Of a stretch of 5,309 nucleotides of DNA, positions 1 to 4,921 are shown one piece after another (position 1 is the first letter of the stretch; every line of letters starts with the position of its first letter). Position numbers and translations under genes: made by a program. The notes under the pieces were generated by a model. The model saw only the letters and a program-made list of their open reading frames with translations, was not told the origin of the DNA and did not search any database. The stretch is from an uncultured Burkholderiales bacterium (GTDB lineage Bacteria > Pseudomonadota > Gammaproteobacteria > Burkholderiales > Burkholderiaceae_C). The DNA is taken from assembly GCA_903926695.1 (NCBI GenBank), contig CAIYKK010000060.1:1-5309 (forward strand), given 5' to 3'.

Positions 1-21
1 TACACGACGCTCTTCCGATCT
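1..21. other. Illumina sequencing adapter remnant (artefact)
   Basis: All 21 bases match the 3' end of the Illumina TruSeq universal adapter, ending in the well-known GCTCTTCCGATCT. The reading frame of the following gene begins immediately after it with hydrophobic signal-peptide codons. This is untrimmed library sequence at a contig end and should be removed before any analysis. Confidence 0.96.
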
Positions 22-507
22 ATCGCCCTCACTCTGGCTGCCAGCGGCTCCCTGCTCTGGGCTCAGGAAGCCGCCCCCTCAGCCCCGGCGGCAGCGGCCC
101 CCAGCGCGACGGCCAAAGCCTATGTGCCGCCGCCCTGGATTTACAAGACCAAGCAACTCAACCGTGCGCAGGTCGATGTCCTGCTGGCCAAGCCCAATAA
201 ACTGGTCATCATCGACCTGCGCCGCCCGGACGAGCTGGTCAAGTACGGCAGCTTTCCCGTCTATCTGAACGTGCAGCTCAAGGACTTGCCCAATGTGCTG
301 GCGTTCATCCCCAAAGACCGCACGGTGTTGACGGTGTCCAACCGCGCCCACCGTGCTGGCGCAGCCGGTGACCTGCTGACCAGCAAAGGCTACAAGGTGG
401 CGGGTGCCACCGGCTCCGAAGACTACCGCGAAGCGGGCGGCACCATCGTCAAGGTTGAACCCCGCGCTCCGGCTGCTCCCGCCTCGGCTGCTGAAGCCGC
501 CAAATAA
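22..507 (+). CDS. Exported rhodanese-like domain protein, 5'-truncated, catalytic Cys replaced by Ser
   Basis: The frame is open from the adapter junction to TAA at 505-507, giving 161 visible residues. The true start lies upstream and is lost. Residues 1-14 (IALTLAASGSLLWA) look like the end of a signal peptide, followed by an Ala/Pro-rich stretch (15-33), so the mature protein is probably periplasmic. The rhodanese fold spans about residues 44-146, with the strand LVIIDLRRPDE (61-71), the loop TVLTVSNRAHRAG (101-113) and the helix that follows. In active rhodaneses and sulfurtransferases the loop begins with Cys in a CxxxxR pattern. Here that position is Ser106 (SNRAHR), so persulfide chemistry is not expected and a binding or structural role is more likely. 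The C-terminus is an Ala/Pro tail. The next gene starts 57 bp downstream on the same strand, suggesting co-transcription. The fold is fairly certain; the biological role is unknown. Confidence 0.85.
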   Translation: MALTLAASGSLLWAQEAAPSAPAAAAPSATAKAYVPPPWIYKTKQLNRAQVDVLLAKPNKLVIIDLRRPDELVKYGSFPVYLNVQLKDLPNVLAFIPKDRTVLTVSNRAHRAGAAGDLLTSKGYKVAGATGSEDYREAGGTIVKVEPRAPAAPASAAEAAK

Positions 508-564
508 ACCCCAAAAAACACCGAGGCCTTGCGCTGCAGCGCCTCCTGCCTTGAGAGAAACGCC

Positions 565-1368
565 ATGCGCATCCAAGCGAGCCCGCCCAACATCCCGTAT
601 GACAACACTGCCCAGGCAGACACGCCGCCCTTGCGCGGACGCATCAGCATTGCGCTGTGGGATCTGCCTGTGCGGATTTTTCACTGGTCTTTGCTCGCGG
701 CAGTCAGCACGGCCATCGTGACCGGCCAGCTCGGCGGCAGTTGGATGAACGTGCATGGCAAGGCCGGGGTGGTCATCATCGCGTTGGTGGTGTTTCGGGT
801 TTTGTGGGGATTTTTTGGCTCCACCTACGCCCGCTTCGTCACCTTTGTTCCCACGCCCGGCCAGTTGCGGGCGTATCTGCGCGGCCAGTGGAACGGCGCG
901 GGACACAATCCGCTGGGCGCGCTGTCGGTACTGGCTCTGCTGGGCTTGCTGGCGCTGCAGGCGGGAACCGGCCTGTTTGGCAATGACGACATCGCCTTCA
1001 CCGGTCCTTGGGCTGAGTCGGTCAGTGAGGCGCTGAGCTACAAGCTCACCGGCTGGCATCAGCAACTGGCCACGGCGCTGTATGCGCTGCTGAGCCTGCA
1101 TGTGCTGGCCATCGTGTTTTACGAACGCGTCAAAAAAGACAAACTGCTCAAACCCATGCTGACCGGCTGGAAAGAAGTCGCCACCAGCACCCAGACGCCC
1201 CGCAAGGCCGGTTCGCTGGCGTTAGGGGTTTCAATTCTGCTGGCGCTGGGTGCCGCTTATGGAGCCAGCGGCGGCTGGCTCGACAGCGCCACTAACGAAC
1301 AGGCCGCTCATCCGGCCCAAGCGGCCACGCCCACGCCAAAACCAGCCGCAGCACCCCCGGCCTGGTGA
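565..1368 (+). CDS. Cytochrome b561-family (b/b6-type) integral membrane protein
   Basis: A 267-residue membrane protein of the di-haem cytochrome b561 / Ni-hydrogenase b-subunit type, which passes electrons between quinones or other carriers and periplasmic redox partners. Conserved features visible: LWDLPVRIFHW (31-41) opening helix 1, NVHGKAG (62-68) before helix 2, GHNPLGALS (113-121) before helix 3, TGWHQQL (162-168) before helix 4 and SLHVLAIVFYERV (177-189) within it. His40, His64, His165 and His179 are the likely haem ligands. A further hydrophobic segment (about 216-234) is followed by an Ala/Pro tail. I chose ATG 565 because GAGAGA lies 6 nt upstream (553-558); an in-frame TTG at 529 has no such site. 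The upstream periplasmic rhodanese-like gene is probably in the same operon. Physiological partner unknown. Confidence 0.9.
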   Translation: MRIQASPPNIPYDNTAQADTPPLRGRISIALWDLPVRIFHWSLLAAVSTAIVTGQLGGSWMNVHGKAGVVIIALVVFRVLWGFFGSTYARFVTFVPTPGQLRAYLRGQWNGAGHNPLGALSVLALLGLLALQAGTGLFGNDDIAFTGPWAESVSEALSYKLTGWHQQLATALYALLSLHVLAIVFYERVKKDKLLKPMLTGWKEVATSTQTPRKAGSLALGVSILLALGAAYGASGGWLDSATNEQAAHPAQAATPTPKPAAAPPAW

Positions 1369-1404
1369 GTAAAAATTGAAACACTCACCAAGGGATACGT
1401 TTTT
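1361..1404 (+). terminator. Hairpin overlapping the stop codon, followed by a T-run: probable terminator
   Basis: TGGTGAGT (1363-1370) and ACTCACCA (1383-1390) form a perfect 8-bp stem around a 12-nt A-rich loop. CC at 1361-1362 can pair with GG at 1392-1393 if one A is bulged. A run of five T follows at 1400-1404. The TGA stop of the cytochrome gene lies inside the left arm. The 9-nt gap between stem and T-run makes it a less than ideal intrinsic terminator. Confidence 0.5.
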
Positions 1405-1407
1405 CTG

Positions 1408-1617
1408 GGCAAGGTCACTCGTGATGAAACTCTTCGCAGCATTGTCGTCGTCGCGCTGACGACTTCCGCCGAACGCCTGGATATCCAGCGTCTCTATCAG
1501 ATGGGCTGCAATTCCTACCTGGTCAAGCTCGCCGATTTTGGCGTTTTCCTGGCAGGAATCGAGCAACTCATCAGCTATTGGTTTGGGGTGGTCACTCTTC
1601 CAGACCACGGTCCATAG
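1408..1617 (+). pseudogene. C-terminal half of a response-regulator receiver domain (remnant)
   Basis: The frame ending at TAG 1615-1617 reads DETLRSIVVVALTTSAER, then LYQMGCNSYLVK and, after 15 residues, ISYWFGVVTLP. This matches the second half of stand-alone receiver domains of the Rcp1-like type: the DERTR-x-IPVVVLTTS strand, the GANSYLVKP loop with its conserved Lys, and the C-terminal YW motif. The N-terminal half with the acidic pocket and phospho-acceptor Asp is absent: the frame runs back into the cytochrome gene's terminator region, where no start codon with a ribosome site is seen. The usual Pro after the conserved Lys is Leu. I infer a 5'-truncated gene fragment. The left homology edge is uncertain (1390-1411). 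An in-frame ATG at 1501 would give only 38 residues and is unlikely to be used. Confidence 0.75.
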
Positions 1618-1628
1618 GGGGTTTTAGT

Positions 1629-1656
1629 TCAGCGCCAGACGCAACAAAGCCCGCCT
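1629..1656 (+). repeat. Imperfect 28-bp direct repeat, copy 1
   Basis: This copy begins TCAGCGCCAGA and ends AAAGCCCGCCT. Copy 2 at 1743-1770 has the same order, with 22 of 28 bases identical. The 3' half resembles one arm of the terminator stem that copy 2 contributes to, so this may be a duplicated or decayed terminator. The intervening 86 bp contain no recognisable gene. Confidence 0.55.
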
Positions 1657-1742
1657 AACGAATGCTGGTGCGCGCCAATGGGGTCAGTTTAAAAGCCCTG
1701 CCCTCCTCAAAATAGGGGGTGTTTTCCGTGGTCACTGCTGCA

Positions 1743-1770
1743 TCAGCGCCAGATGTGAAAAAGCCTGCTT
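1743..1770 (+). repeat. Imperfect 28-bp direct repeat, copy 2
   Basis: Begins TCAGCGCCAGA like copy 1 at 1629-1656. Here the AAAGCCTGC end forms one arm of the terminator hairpin at 1760-1783. Confidence 0.55.
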
Positions 1771-1783
1771 GATGGCGGGCTTT
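1756..1783 (-). terminator. Rho-independent terminator of the minus-strand operon
   Basis: On the minus strand AAAGCCCGC (1783-1775), a 6-nt loop and GCAGGCTTT (1768-1760) form a 9-bp stem with one G-U pair, followed at once by two more T (five T in all, three of them in the stem). It lies 28 nt beyond the stop of the last minus-strand gene, the expected place. On the plus strand the stem is followed only by TTTGTG, so it works mainly for the minus strand. Confidence 0.8.
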
Positions 1784-1811
1784 GTGTGCGCCTCAAGGTG
1801 TGCCGGGCTGG

Positions 1812-2273
1812 TCAGACGGGCGCAGAGTGGAAGGCGGGTGCCTTGTAGATCAGCGCCCTCCACATCCGCAAGTGCCAGGGGCCACTGGACAGGTAATCCG
1901 CGACGGCGCAACGCCTTTCGATTTCCCGCTCAGCGGCGGTGCGGATGTCGGCGAAACGCCTTGCGACTTCGCGCTCAGCCTCTCCCTGAACTGCGGCACA
2001 GTATTCGTCCAGCCTGCGCCCCAGTTCTGCGCGAAGCGGCGCTTCAAGCAGCTCGCGCAGCGGCGGGTCAAGCGCAAGGTAGGCCTCTCCCCCGCCTTCC
2101 AGCGACTCGCACCGCTGGATTGAGCGCGGGGGCATTTGCTGGACGCCCAGCAGCGTCATGCCGTTGCCCAGGACATGCCTCGGCTCGTCGATGCTGGGCG
2201 AGCGCAACACGCTGAAGCTGTCGCTGACGCCAACCTTCTCCGATACGACACGGTAAAGCAGGGCGGTTTTCAT
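1812..2273 (-). CDS. Uncharacterised soluble helical protein, 153 aa, last gene of the operon
   Basis: I do not recognise this family. ATG 2273 overlaps the TGA of the preceding 471-codon gene (ATGA), and AAGGTGG lies 4 nt upstream within that gene's last codons. The start is therefore well supported against longer in-frame extensions. Residues 71-128 are rich in Arg, Glu, Ala and Leu (for example REVARRFADIRTAAEREIERR, split at about 101-121) and probably form long amphipathic helices. The N-terminal 70 residues look like a small mixed fold (MKTALLYRVVSEKVG, VLGNGMTLLGVQQ). Cysteines are at 55, 92 and 122, with no metal-site spacing. There is no signal peptide or membrane segment, so it is probably cytosolic. 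Tight coupling to the membrane winged-helix gene suggests that the two products act together or in fixed ratio. A terminator follows 28 nt after the stop. Confidence 0.75.
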   Translation of the reverse strand: MKTALLYRVVSEKVGVSDSFSVLRSPSIDEPRHVLGNGMTLLGVQQMPPRSIQRCESLEGGGEAYLALDPPLRELLEAPLRAELGRRLDEYCAAVQGEAEREVARRFADIRTAAEREIERRCAVADYLSSGPWHLRMWRALIYKAPAFHSAPV

Positions 2274-3685
2274 GCGGCCACCTTGAGCCGGAACTGGCCC
2301 GAATTTTCCGGGTCTGGCTCGATGATTCCGCGCTCGGCCATCGTGGCGCGAAATGTTGTGGCCACAGTTTGATTGCATCCAGCGAGCTTTCTGATGGCGG
2401 CATAGGATGGATTGATCCCCTTCTTTGGCCCAGCCTTGACCGCCTCGACCACCTTGCGGTAGCGGACTGCCTCCTCGTCCGTACCCGTGTCGTAGCGCAC
2501 CGATGGCACGGGCCTGGGGGTATGCGGTTTGCGGGTACGGGTACGGGTACGGGTTGCTTCTGCGGGTATGGCTGGGCGTACCCGCTCTGGCTTGTGCCGT
2601 ACCTGATCGGGTATGGACGCCCCTACCCGATCAGGTACGGGTACGGGTGCAGCGGGTACGGGGGCTGGCTCTGGTTCTGCGGGTACGCTTTCCTTAACCG
2701 GGTATACCCGTTCGGGTATGGCGTCGGCGGGTGCCGCTGGGGCGGGCTTTTGCGCAGCGGGTACGGAGTGCAGCGCAGCAGGTGCCGGTGCGCTTTGCAC
2801 CTGGGCAGCTTCGGCAGCTGGTGCAGCAGCGCCAGCGGCGACGAAGCCGAACCCCAGCGTTTTCAGTAGCAGGTGCGGCACGTCGTAGCTGACCTTGGGT
2901 GCGGGCGCTGGCGTCACGGGTGCGACCGGCTTTTCTGCGGGTACCGGTATGGATGCAGGTGCCGGGGTAGAGGGCTGAGCGGGTACAGGCCGGGCAGCAG
3001 CGGCGAGCAGCAGCAGCTCGCGCACCATCGCCCCGGCCAGGCCCGCCGCCACTATCAACACGAAGCTGACAAGCCCGGCCTCGATCATTGCGCGCCACCG
3101 TGCGCCTTCTTCACCGCCCCATGCCTTGACCTCGCTGGAGCCAGCGCCGTCGGGCATCTTGTCCAGCTCTTTCGTCAGGCGCACGGCCTCATCGCTTTCA
3201 GCTGACGCTTTGTTGCGGCCATTTTTGGCGTCAGTCCAGCGCCCATTTGCCCACTCCCGATCTGCCTGGGCGCGGCGTTCTTTCGCCGACGCCTGCAGGT
3301 CTTCGATGGTCTTTTTCTTGGTCTTGTACCGCTCAGCCGCCGATGCCAGCGTTGAATCGGCCTTGTCCATGATGGAGAACCTAGCCTGATAAATGTTGCC
3401 AGCATCAAAGGCCCAGATGCTGACCGCCAGGGCGATCAGTTTCCAGCGCCAGGCGCGGAACTTATCGCCGGGCAGCAGGGCGACGATGAAGAACGCGGCC
3501 AGGTGCGCCGCCATCAGCACGTCGATGGACAGCGTGCGGACCATGATTTCTTCGGCGCTGAGATTTTGCGTGTGCAAGCTGCTGACGGAGTATTTGCGCG
3601 TCAGCCAGACGGCCCCAGCGCCTATGGGTGCCATGATCATAAAGATCAGGCGAAACACCCAGACAGGGATGGTGGGGAGCATCAT
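2270..3685 (-). CDS. Membrane protein with coiled coil, Pro/Ala linker and C-terminal winged-helix-like domain, 471 aa
   Basis: No named family recognised. Predicted order: TM1 about 7-27, TM2 54-71, a positive loop (GDKFRAWRWK), TM3 82-95, a charged helical region 100-200 rich in Lys, Glu, Ala and Arg (coiled-coil-like), TM4 205-229, a Pro/Ala/Val linker about 231-400 interrupted by a hydrophobic patch at 268-290, a TRTRTR tract at 379-384, and a globular end at about 404-471. The end has the helix pattern of a winged helix: VRYRKVVEAVKAG, then NPSYAAIRKLAGC, then QTVATTFRATMAERGII and a basic hairpin (FRLKV). Positive-inside charges put the coiled coil in the periplasm and the linker and winged helix in the cytoplasm. 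The layout recalls FtsK (four TM, Pro-rich linker, gamma winged helix), but no Walker A motif or ATPase motor is present. The start at 3685 (ATGA overlap, AAAGGTGG 6 nt upstream) is preferred to an in-frame upstream start at 3745. Confidence 0.8.
   Translation of the reverse strand: MMLPTIPVWVFRLIFMIMAPIGAGAVWLTRKYSVSSLHTQNLSAEEIMVRTLSIDVLMAAHLAAFFIVALLPGDKFRAWRWKLIALAVSIWAFDAGNIYQARFSIMDKADSTLASAAERYKTKKKTIEDLQASAKERRAQADREWANGRWTDAKNGRNKASAESDEAVRLTKELDKMPDGAGSSEVKAWGGEEGARWRAMIEAGLVSFVLIVAAGLAGAMVRELLLLAAAARPVPAQPSTPAPASIPVPAEKPVAPVTPAPAPKVSYDVPHLLLKTLGFGFVAAGAAAPAAEAAQVQSAPAPAALHSVPAAQKPAPAAPADAIPERVYPVKESVPAEPEPAPVPAAPVPVPDRVGASIPDQVRHKPERVRPAIPAEATRTRTRTRKPHTPRPVPSVRYDTGTDEEAVRYRKVVEAVKAGPKKGINPSYAAIRKLAGCNQTVATTFRATMAERGIIEPDPENSGQFRLKVAA
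2482..2985. repeat. Array of GGGTA(C/T) motifs inside the linker-coding DNA
   Basis: The plus strand carries GGGTA 15 times between 2518 and 2985 (starts 2518, 2533, 2539, 2545, 2564, 2609, 2639, 2654, 2681, 2700, 2714, 2759, 2939, 2965, 2981). The reverse complement TACCC occurs only four times (2482, 2579, 2624, 2705). The copies at 2533-2549 are a perfect hexamer tandem (GGGTAC x3). On the coding minus strand the same hexamer is read as GTA-CCC (Val-Pro) in some copies and as ACC-CGT (Thr-Arg) in others. GTA is an unusual valine codon in DNA this GC-rich. Confidence 0.75.
2597..2640. repeat. Perfect 17-bp inverted repeat (long hairpin) within the coding region
   Basis: CCGTACCTGATCGGGTA at 2597-2613 is the exact reverse complement of 2624-2640, with a 10-nt spacer (2614-2623). 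It lies inside the motif array and encodes about residues 349-363 of the 471-aa protein (PVPDRVGASIPDQVR). Such a perfect arm pair is unusual within coding sequence. It could be a protein-binding palindrome, an mRNA hairpin or a by-product of repeat expansion. Confidence 0.8.
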
Positions 3686-3948
3686 GCCGAACCACCTTTC
3701 TTGGCGCGCGGGCGGACCCGGCCCTTGAGCAGACCCCACAGGCACAGGCCGGTCAGCACCAGCTGCTGCACCAGCTCTGCGGCGTGCTCAGCCCGCCAGG
3801 ACAGCCAGAGGGCCAGGCCCATTGCCGCCAGGAAGATGGCCAGACCCCACCAGAGCAGCTTTTTCCAGATCAGCAGCCACACGCTCAGAATCATGAGCAC
3901 GGCCGCAGCCCATTGCAGGGCCTGGATGATGATTTTTATGGAGATCAT
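3682..3948 (-). CDS. Small multi-spanning membrane protein, 88 aa
   Basis: Family not recognised. ATG 3948 overlaps the TGA of the 34-codon gene upstream (ATGA), and AAAGGCGG sits 6 nt before it; an in-frame ATG at 3972 lacks this arrangement. The protein is strongly hydrophobic, with segments at about 7-28 and 31-51 separated by KK, and a third at about 57-75. It ends in a basic tail (KGRVRPRAKKGGSA). The positive charges of the tail suggest a cytoplasmic C-terminus. Its own TGA (3684-3682) overlaps the ATG of the 471-codon gene, and its KKGG codons carry that gene's Shine-Dalgarno sequence. Size and hydrophobicity would suit a small partner subunit of the large membrane protein, but that is inference. 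Confidence 0.75.
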   Translation of the reverse strand: MISIKIIIQALQWAAAVLMILSVWLLIWKKLLWWGLAIFLAAMGLALWLSWRAEHAAELVQQLVLTGLCLWGLLKGRVRPRAKKGGSA

Positions 3949-4049
3949 GCGGCACCGCCTTTCATTGCCCATGCAGCGGCACCAACAATCACGCCGCCGC
4001 CAAAAATCATGGCCACGCCGACGTGGTCATCAAAGTGTTCGCGCAGCAT
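3945..4049 (-). CDS. Very small single-span membrane protein, 34 aa
   Basis: Translation: MLREHFDDHVGVAMIF, then GGGVIVGAAAWAMKGGAA. An acidic and basic N-terminus is followed by one glycine/alanine-rich hydrophobic segment (about 10-28) and a short KGGAA tail. Its TGA overlaps the next gene's ATG (ATGA), and the AAAGGCGG Shine-Dalgarno sequence of that gene is encoded by its Lys-Gly-Gly codons, the same arrangement as at the next junction. This supports real translation. Its own start is weaker: only GGA a few bases upstream, inside the end of the 24-codon frame. Glycine-rich small helices of this sort occur in phage coat-like and holin-like proteins, but the length is too short to assign. 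Confidence 0.6.
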   Translation of the reverse strand: MLREHFDDHVGVAMIFGGGVIVGAAAWAMKGGAA

Positions 4050-4104
4050 TTTCCAGCGCGTTGCGCGCCACGTAGGGGCCACAGAAAAGGATTGCAGCGA
4101 TCAT
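4030..4104 (-). CDS. Possible 24-codon leader-like ORF
   Basis: MIAAILFCG then PYVARNALENAARTL, followed by tandem stops (TGA TGA). ATG 4104 overlaps the TGA of the 69-codon gene in the same ATGA manner as the other junctions, with GGGGGT 5 nt upstream as a possible Shine-Dalgarno sequence. Its last 20 bases overlap the start of the 34-codon gene in another frame. It could be a genuine micro-protein, a coupling ORF that carries ribosomes to the next start, or half of a gene split from the 34-codon ORF by a frameshift. Evidence is thin because of its length. Confidence 0.4.
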   Translation of the reverse strand: MIAAILFCGPYVARNALENAARTL

Positions 4105-4310
4105 CCGGCACCCCCGGTGCGCGCATCGGCGCAAGTCTGGTTGAGCATGGCGCTGGTCGCGGCCTGTTGAATGTCACCGCCGGTGCGCACCAGGAACAGC
4201 GCCCCGATCAGGGCGGTTTCAATGGCCAGGCGGCGAGTGGGGGCGAAAGGGCTGGGCGCGCTTTTGACGCCCAGCGTGAGGATGCCCGGTGCGGGCGTGG
4301 TAGTGGTCAT
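4101..4310 (-). CDS. Small protein with one hydrophobic segment, 69 aa, first gene of the operon
   Basis: Family not recognised. The start at 4310 is chosen because GGAG (4322-4319) lies 8 nt upstream; an in-frame ATG at 4388 lacks a comparable site. The Thr/Pro-rich N-terminus (MTTTTPAPGILTLG) is followed by a basic pair (TRR), a short hydrophobic helix (IETALIGALFLV, 30-41) and a polar C-terminus with a single Cys60. It is probably a membrane-associated small protein. It starts the minus-strand series: its TGA (4103-4101) overlaps the following ATG. No convincing -10 element is seen upstream. TTGACC at about 4388-4383 and TTGCAC at about 4367-4362 resemble -35 boxes, but nothing well placed matches TATAAT. 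Confidence 0.6.
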   Translation of the reverse strand: MTTTTPAPGILTLGVKSAPSPFAPTRRLAIETALIGALFLVRTGGDIQQAATSAMLNQTCADARTGGAG

Positions 4311-4369
4311 GGTTTCGGCTCCGGAATGAGACTTCAAAACCATCCGGCACGCTTTTGAGACGTGCAAGA

Positions 4370-4443
4370 TGGACGTGAAGGTGGTCAAAACATGGATTCC
4401 GCCATGCTGCCAGCCTTACGGACAAGCAACACCTTCACGTCCA
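4370..4443. repeat. 14-bp perfect inverted repeat upstream of the operon
   Basis: TGGACGTGAAGGTG at 4370-4383 is the exact reverse complement of 4430-4443, with 46 bp between the arms. It lies 60 bp upstream of the first minus-strand start codon, between the operon and the debris region. It could be an operator pair, a recombination site or the end of an element. No T-run supports a terminator. The rest of 4311-4480 shows no recognisable gene. Confidence 0.7.
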
Positions 4444-4483
4444 AAAACGAATTTTGGCGCGAAGAAACCGCGCTTCGGTGGCG

Positions 4484-4573
4484 ATGTACCTCGGAATCAC
4501 TGACGGCGTTTTGAGCACCGGCCCCACCAGCGTGGAGTTGCAGAATTATAAGATGAGCAGGACTGTCGCCTGA
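4484..4573 (+). other. Unrecognised short ORF in degraded region
   Basis: ATG 4484 to TGA 4571-4573 gives 29 codons (MYLGITDGVLSTG, then PTSVELQNYKMSRTVA), open further upstream without a clear start. Not recognised. It lies directly before the RTX remnant and in a third frame, so it may be an earlier part of the same broken gene. Coding status is uncertain. Confidence 0.2.
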
Positions 4574-4599
4574 TCGTGGCGGTGACTTACCGGCTGGGC

Positions 4600-4913
4600 G
4601 TGCTCATCGTTGGCAGCGACACGCTCAAGAACGTGGAAAAACTCGGGGCAGTAGTTACGCCGACAAGCTCACCGGCAGCGCGGGCGACAAAATCGACCTG
4701 CTGGGCGTGGATGCCAATACGGCCCTAGCGGGCGACCAAGCCTTCAAATTCCTGGGCACGGTGTCAGCTTTCACCGGTAACGCCACAGGTCAGCCGCGCG
4801 TTGATGCGCTTCACCACATCCTGGACGGCAGCACCGATGCTGACACGGCGGCCGAGTTCGCCATTGTCCTGACGGGCGTGAGCAGCCTCAGCGCTGCGGA
4901 CTTCATGCTGTAG
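4600..4913 (+). pseudogene. C-terminal remnant of an RTX / serralysin-type secreted protein, frameshifted
   Basis: The frame ending at TAG 4911-4913 reads YADKLTGSAGDKIDLLGVD, then ANTALAGDQAFKFLGT, and closes with AEFAIVLTGVSSLSAADFML. This matches the C-terminal domain of RTX-type proteins (serralysin C-terminal family): GDKIDLSAIDAN, AGDQAFTFIG, and the terminal ADFQI-LTGVSSL-ADFIL type ending that forms the type I secretion signal region. Upstream, in a different frame, GSDTLKNVEKLG (about 4612-4647) matches the GTDTLTNVERL element of RTX proteins, so a frameshift lies near 4645-4655. The calcium-binding GGxGxDxLx repeats expected in front are missing, and the usual DVNGDG segment is degenerate (DGSTDADTAAEF). 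I infer a dead fragment; a sequencing indel in GGAAAAACTCGGGG is an alternative. Confidence 0.72.
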
Positions 4914-4921
4914 CGCCACGG

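Noticed and set aside
79..1101. Long minus-strand open frame opposite the rhodanese and cytochrome genes
   Set aside because: Low-complexity, Arg/Gln/Gly-rich translation typical of antisense GC-rich DNA. The plus strand has two recognisable families here.
1667..1694. Possible XerCD dif-like site (GGTGCGC ... TTTAAAA)
   Set aside because: About 15 of 28 positions agree with the E. coli dif site, but the conserved inner parts of both arms and the spacer do not, and no second copy lies on the far side of the operon. Too weak to call.
1678..1694. Insertion-sequence end-like string ATGGGGTCAGTTTAAAA
   Set aside because: It resembles the GGGGTCAG strings seen near some transposase genes, but there is no transposase, no matching inverted copy and no target duplication.
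2369..2869. Plus-strand open frames rich in Gly, Tyr and Trp across the motif array
   Set aside because: They are the antisense of the Pro/Ala linker. They lack ribosome sites and conserved sequence, while the minus frame has coupled starts and domain structure.
2482..2985. CRISPR array or plasmid iterons
   Set aside because: Repeat units are only 5-6 bp with irregular spacing and no unique spacers, and they lie inside a coding frame, so neither a CRISPR array nor a standard origin iteron set fits.
1812..4310. Filamentous phage (inovirus) coat/assembly module
   Set aside because: The run of tiny hydrophobic proteins before a larger membrane protein recalls inoviruses. However, there is no Zot/pI-type ATPase with a Walker A motif, no replication initiator, and the large protein ends in a winged-helix-like domain.
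4345..4366. Small hairpin GCACG...CGTGC upstream of the operon
   Set aside because: A 5-bp stem is common by chance in GC-rich DNA and has no T-run.
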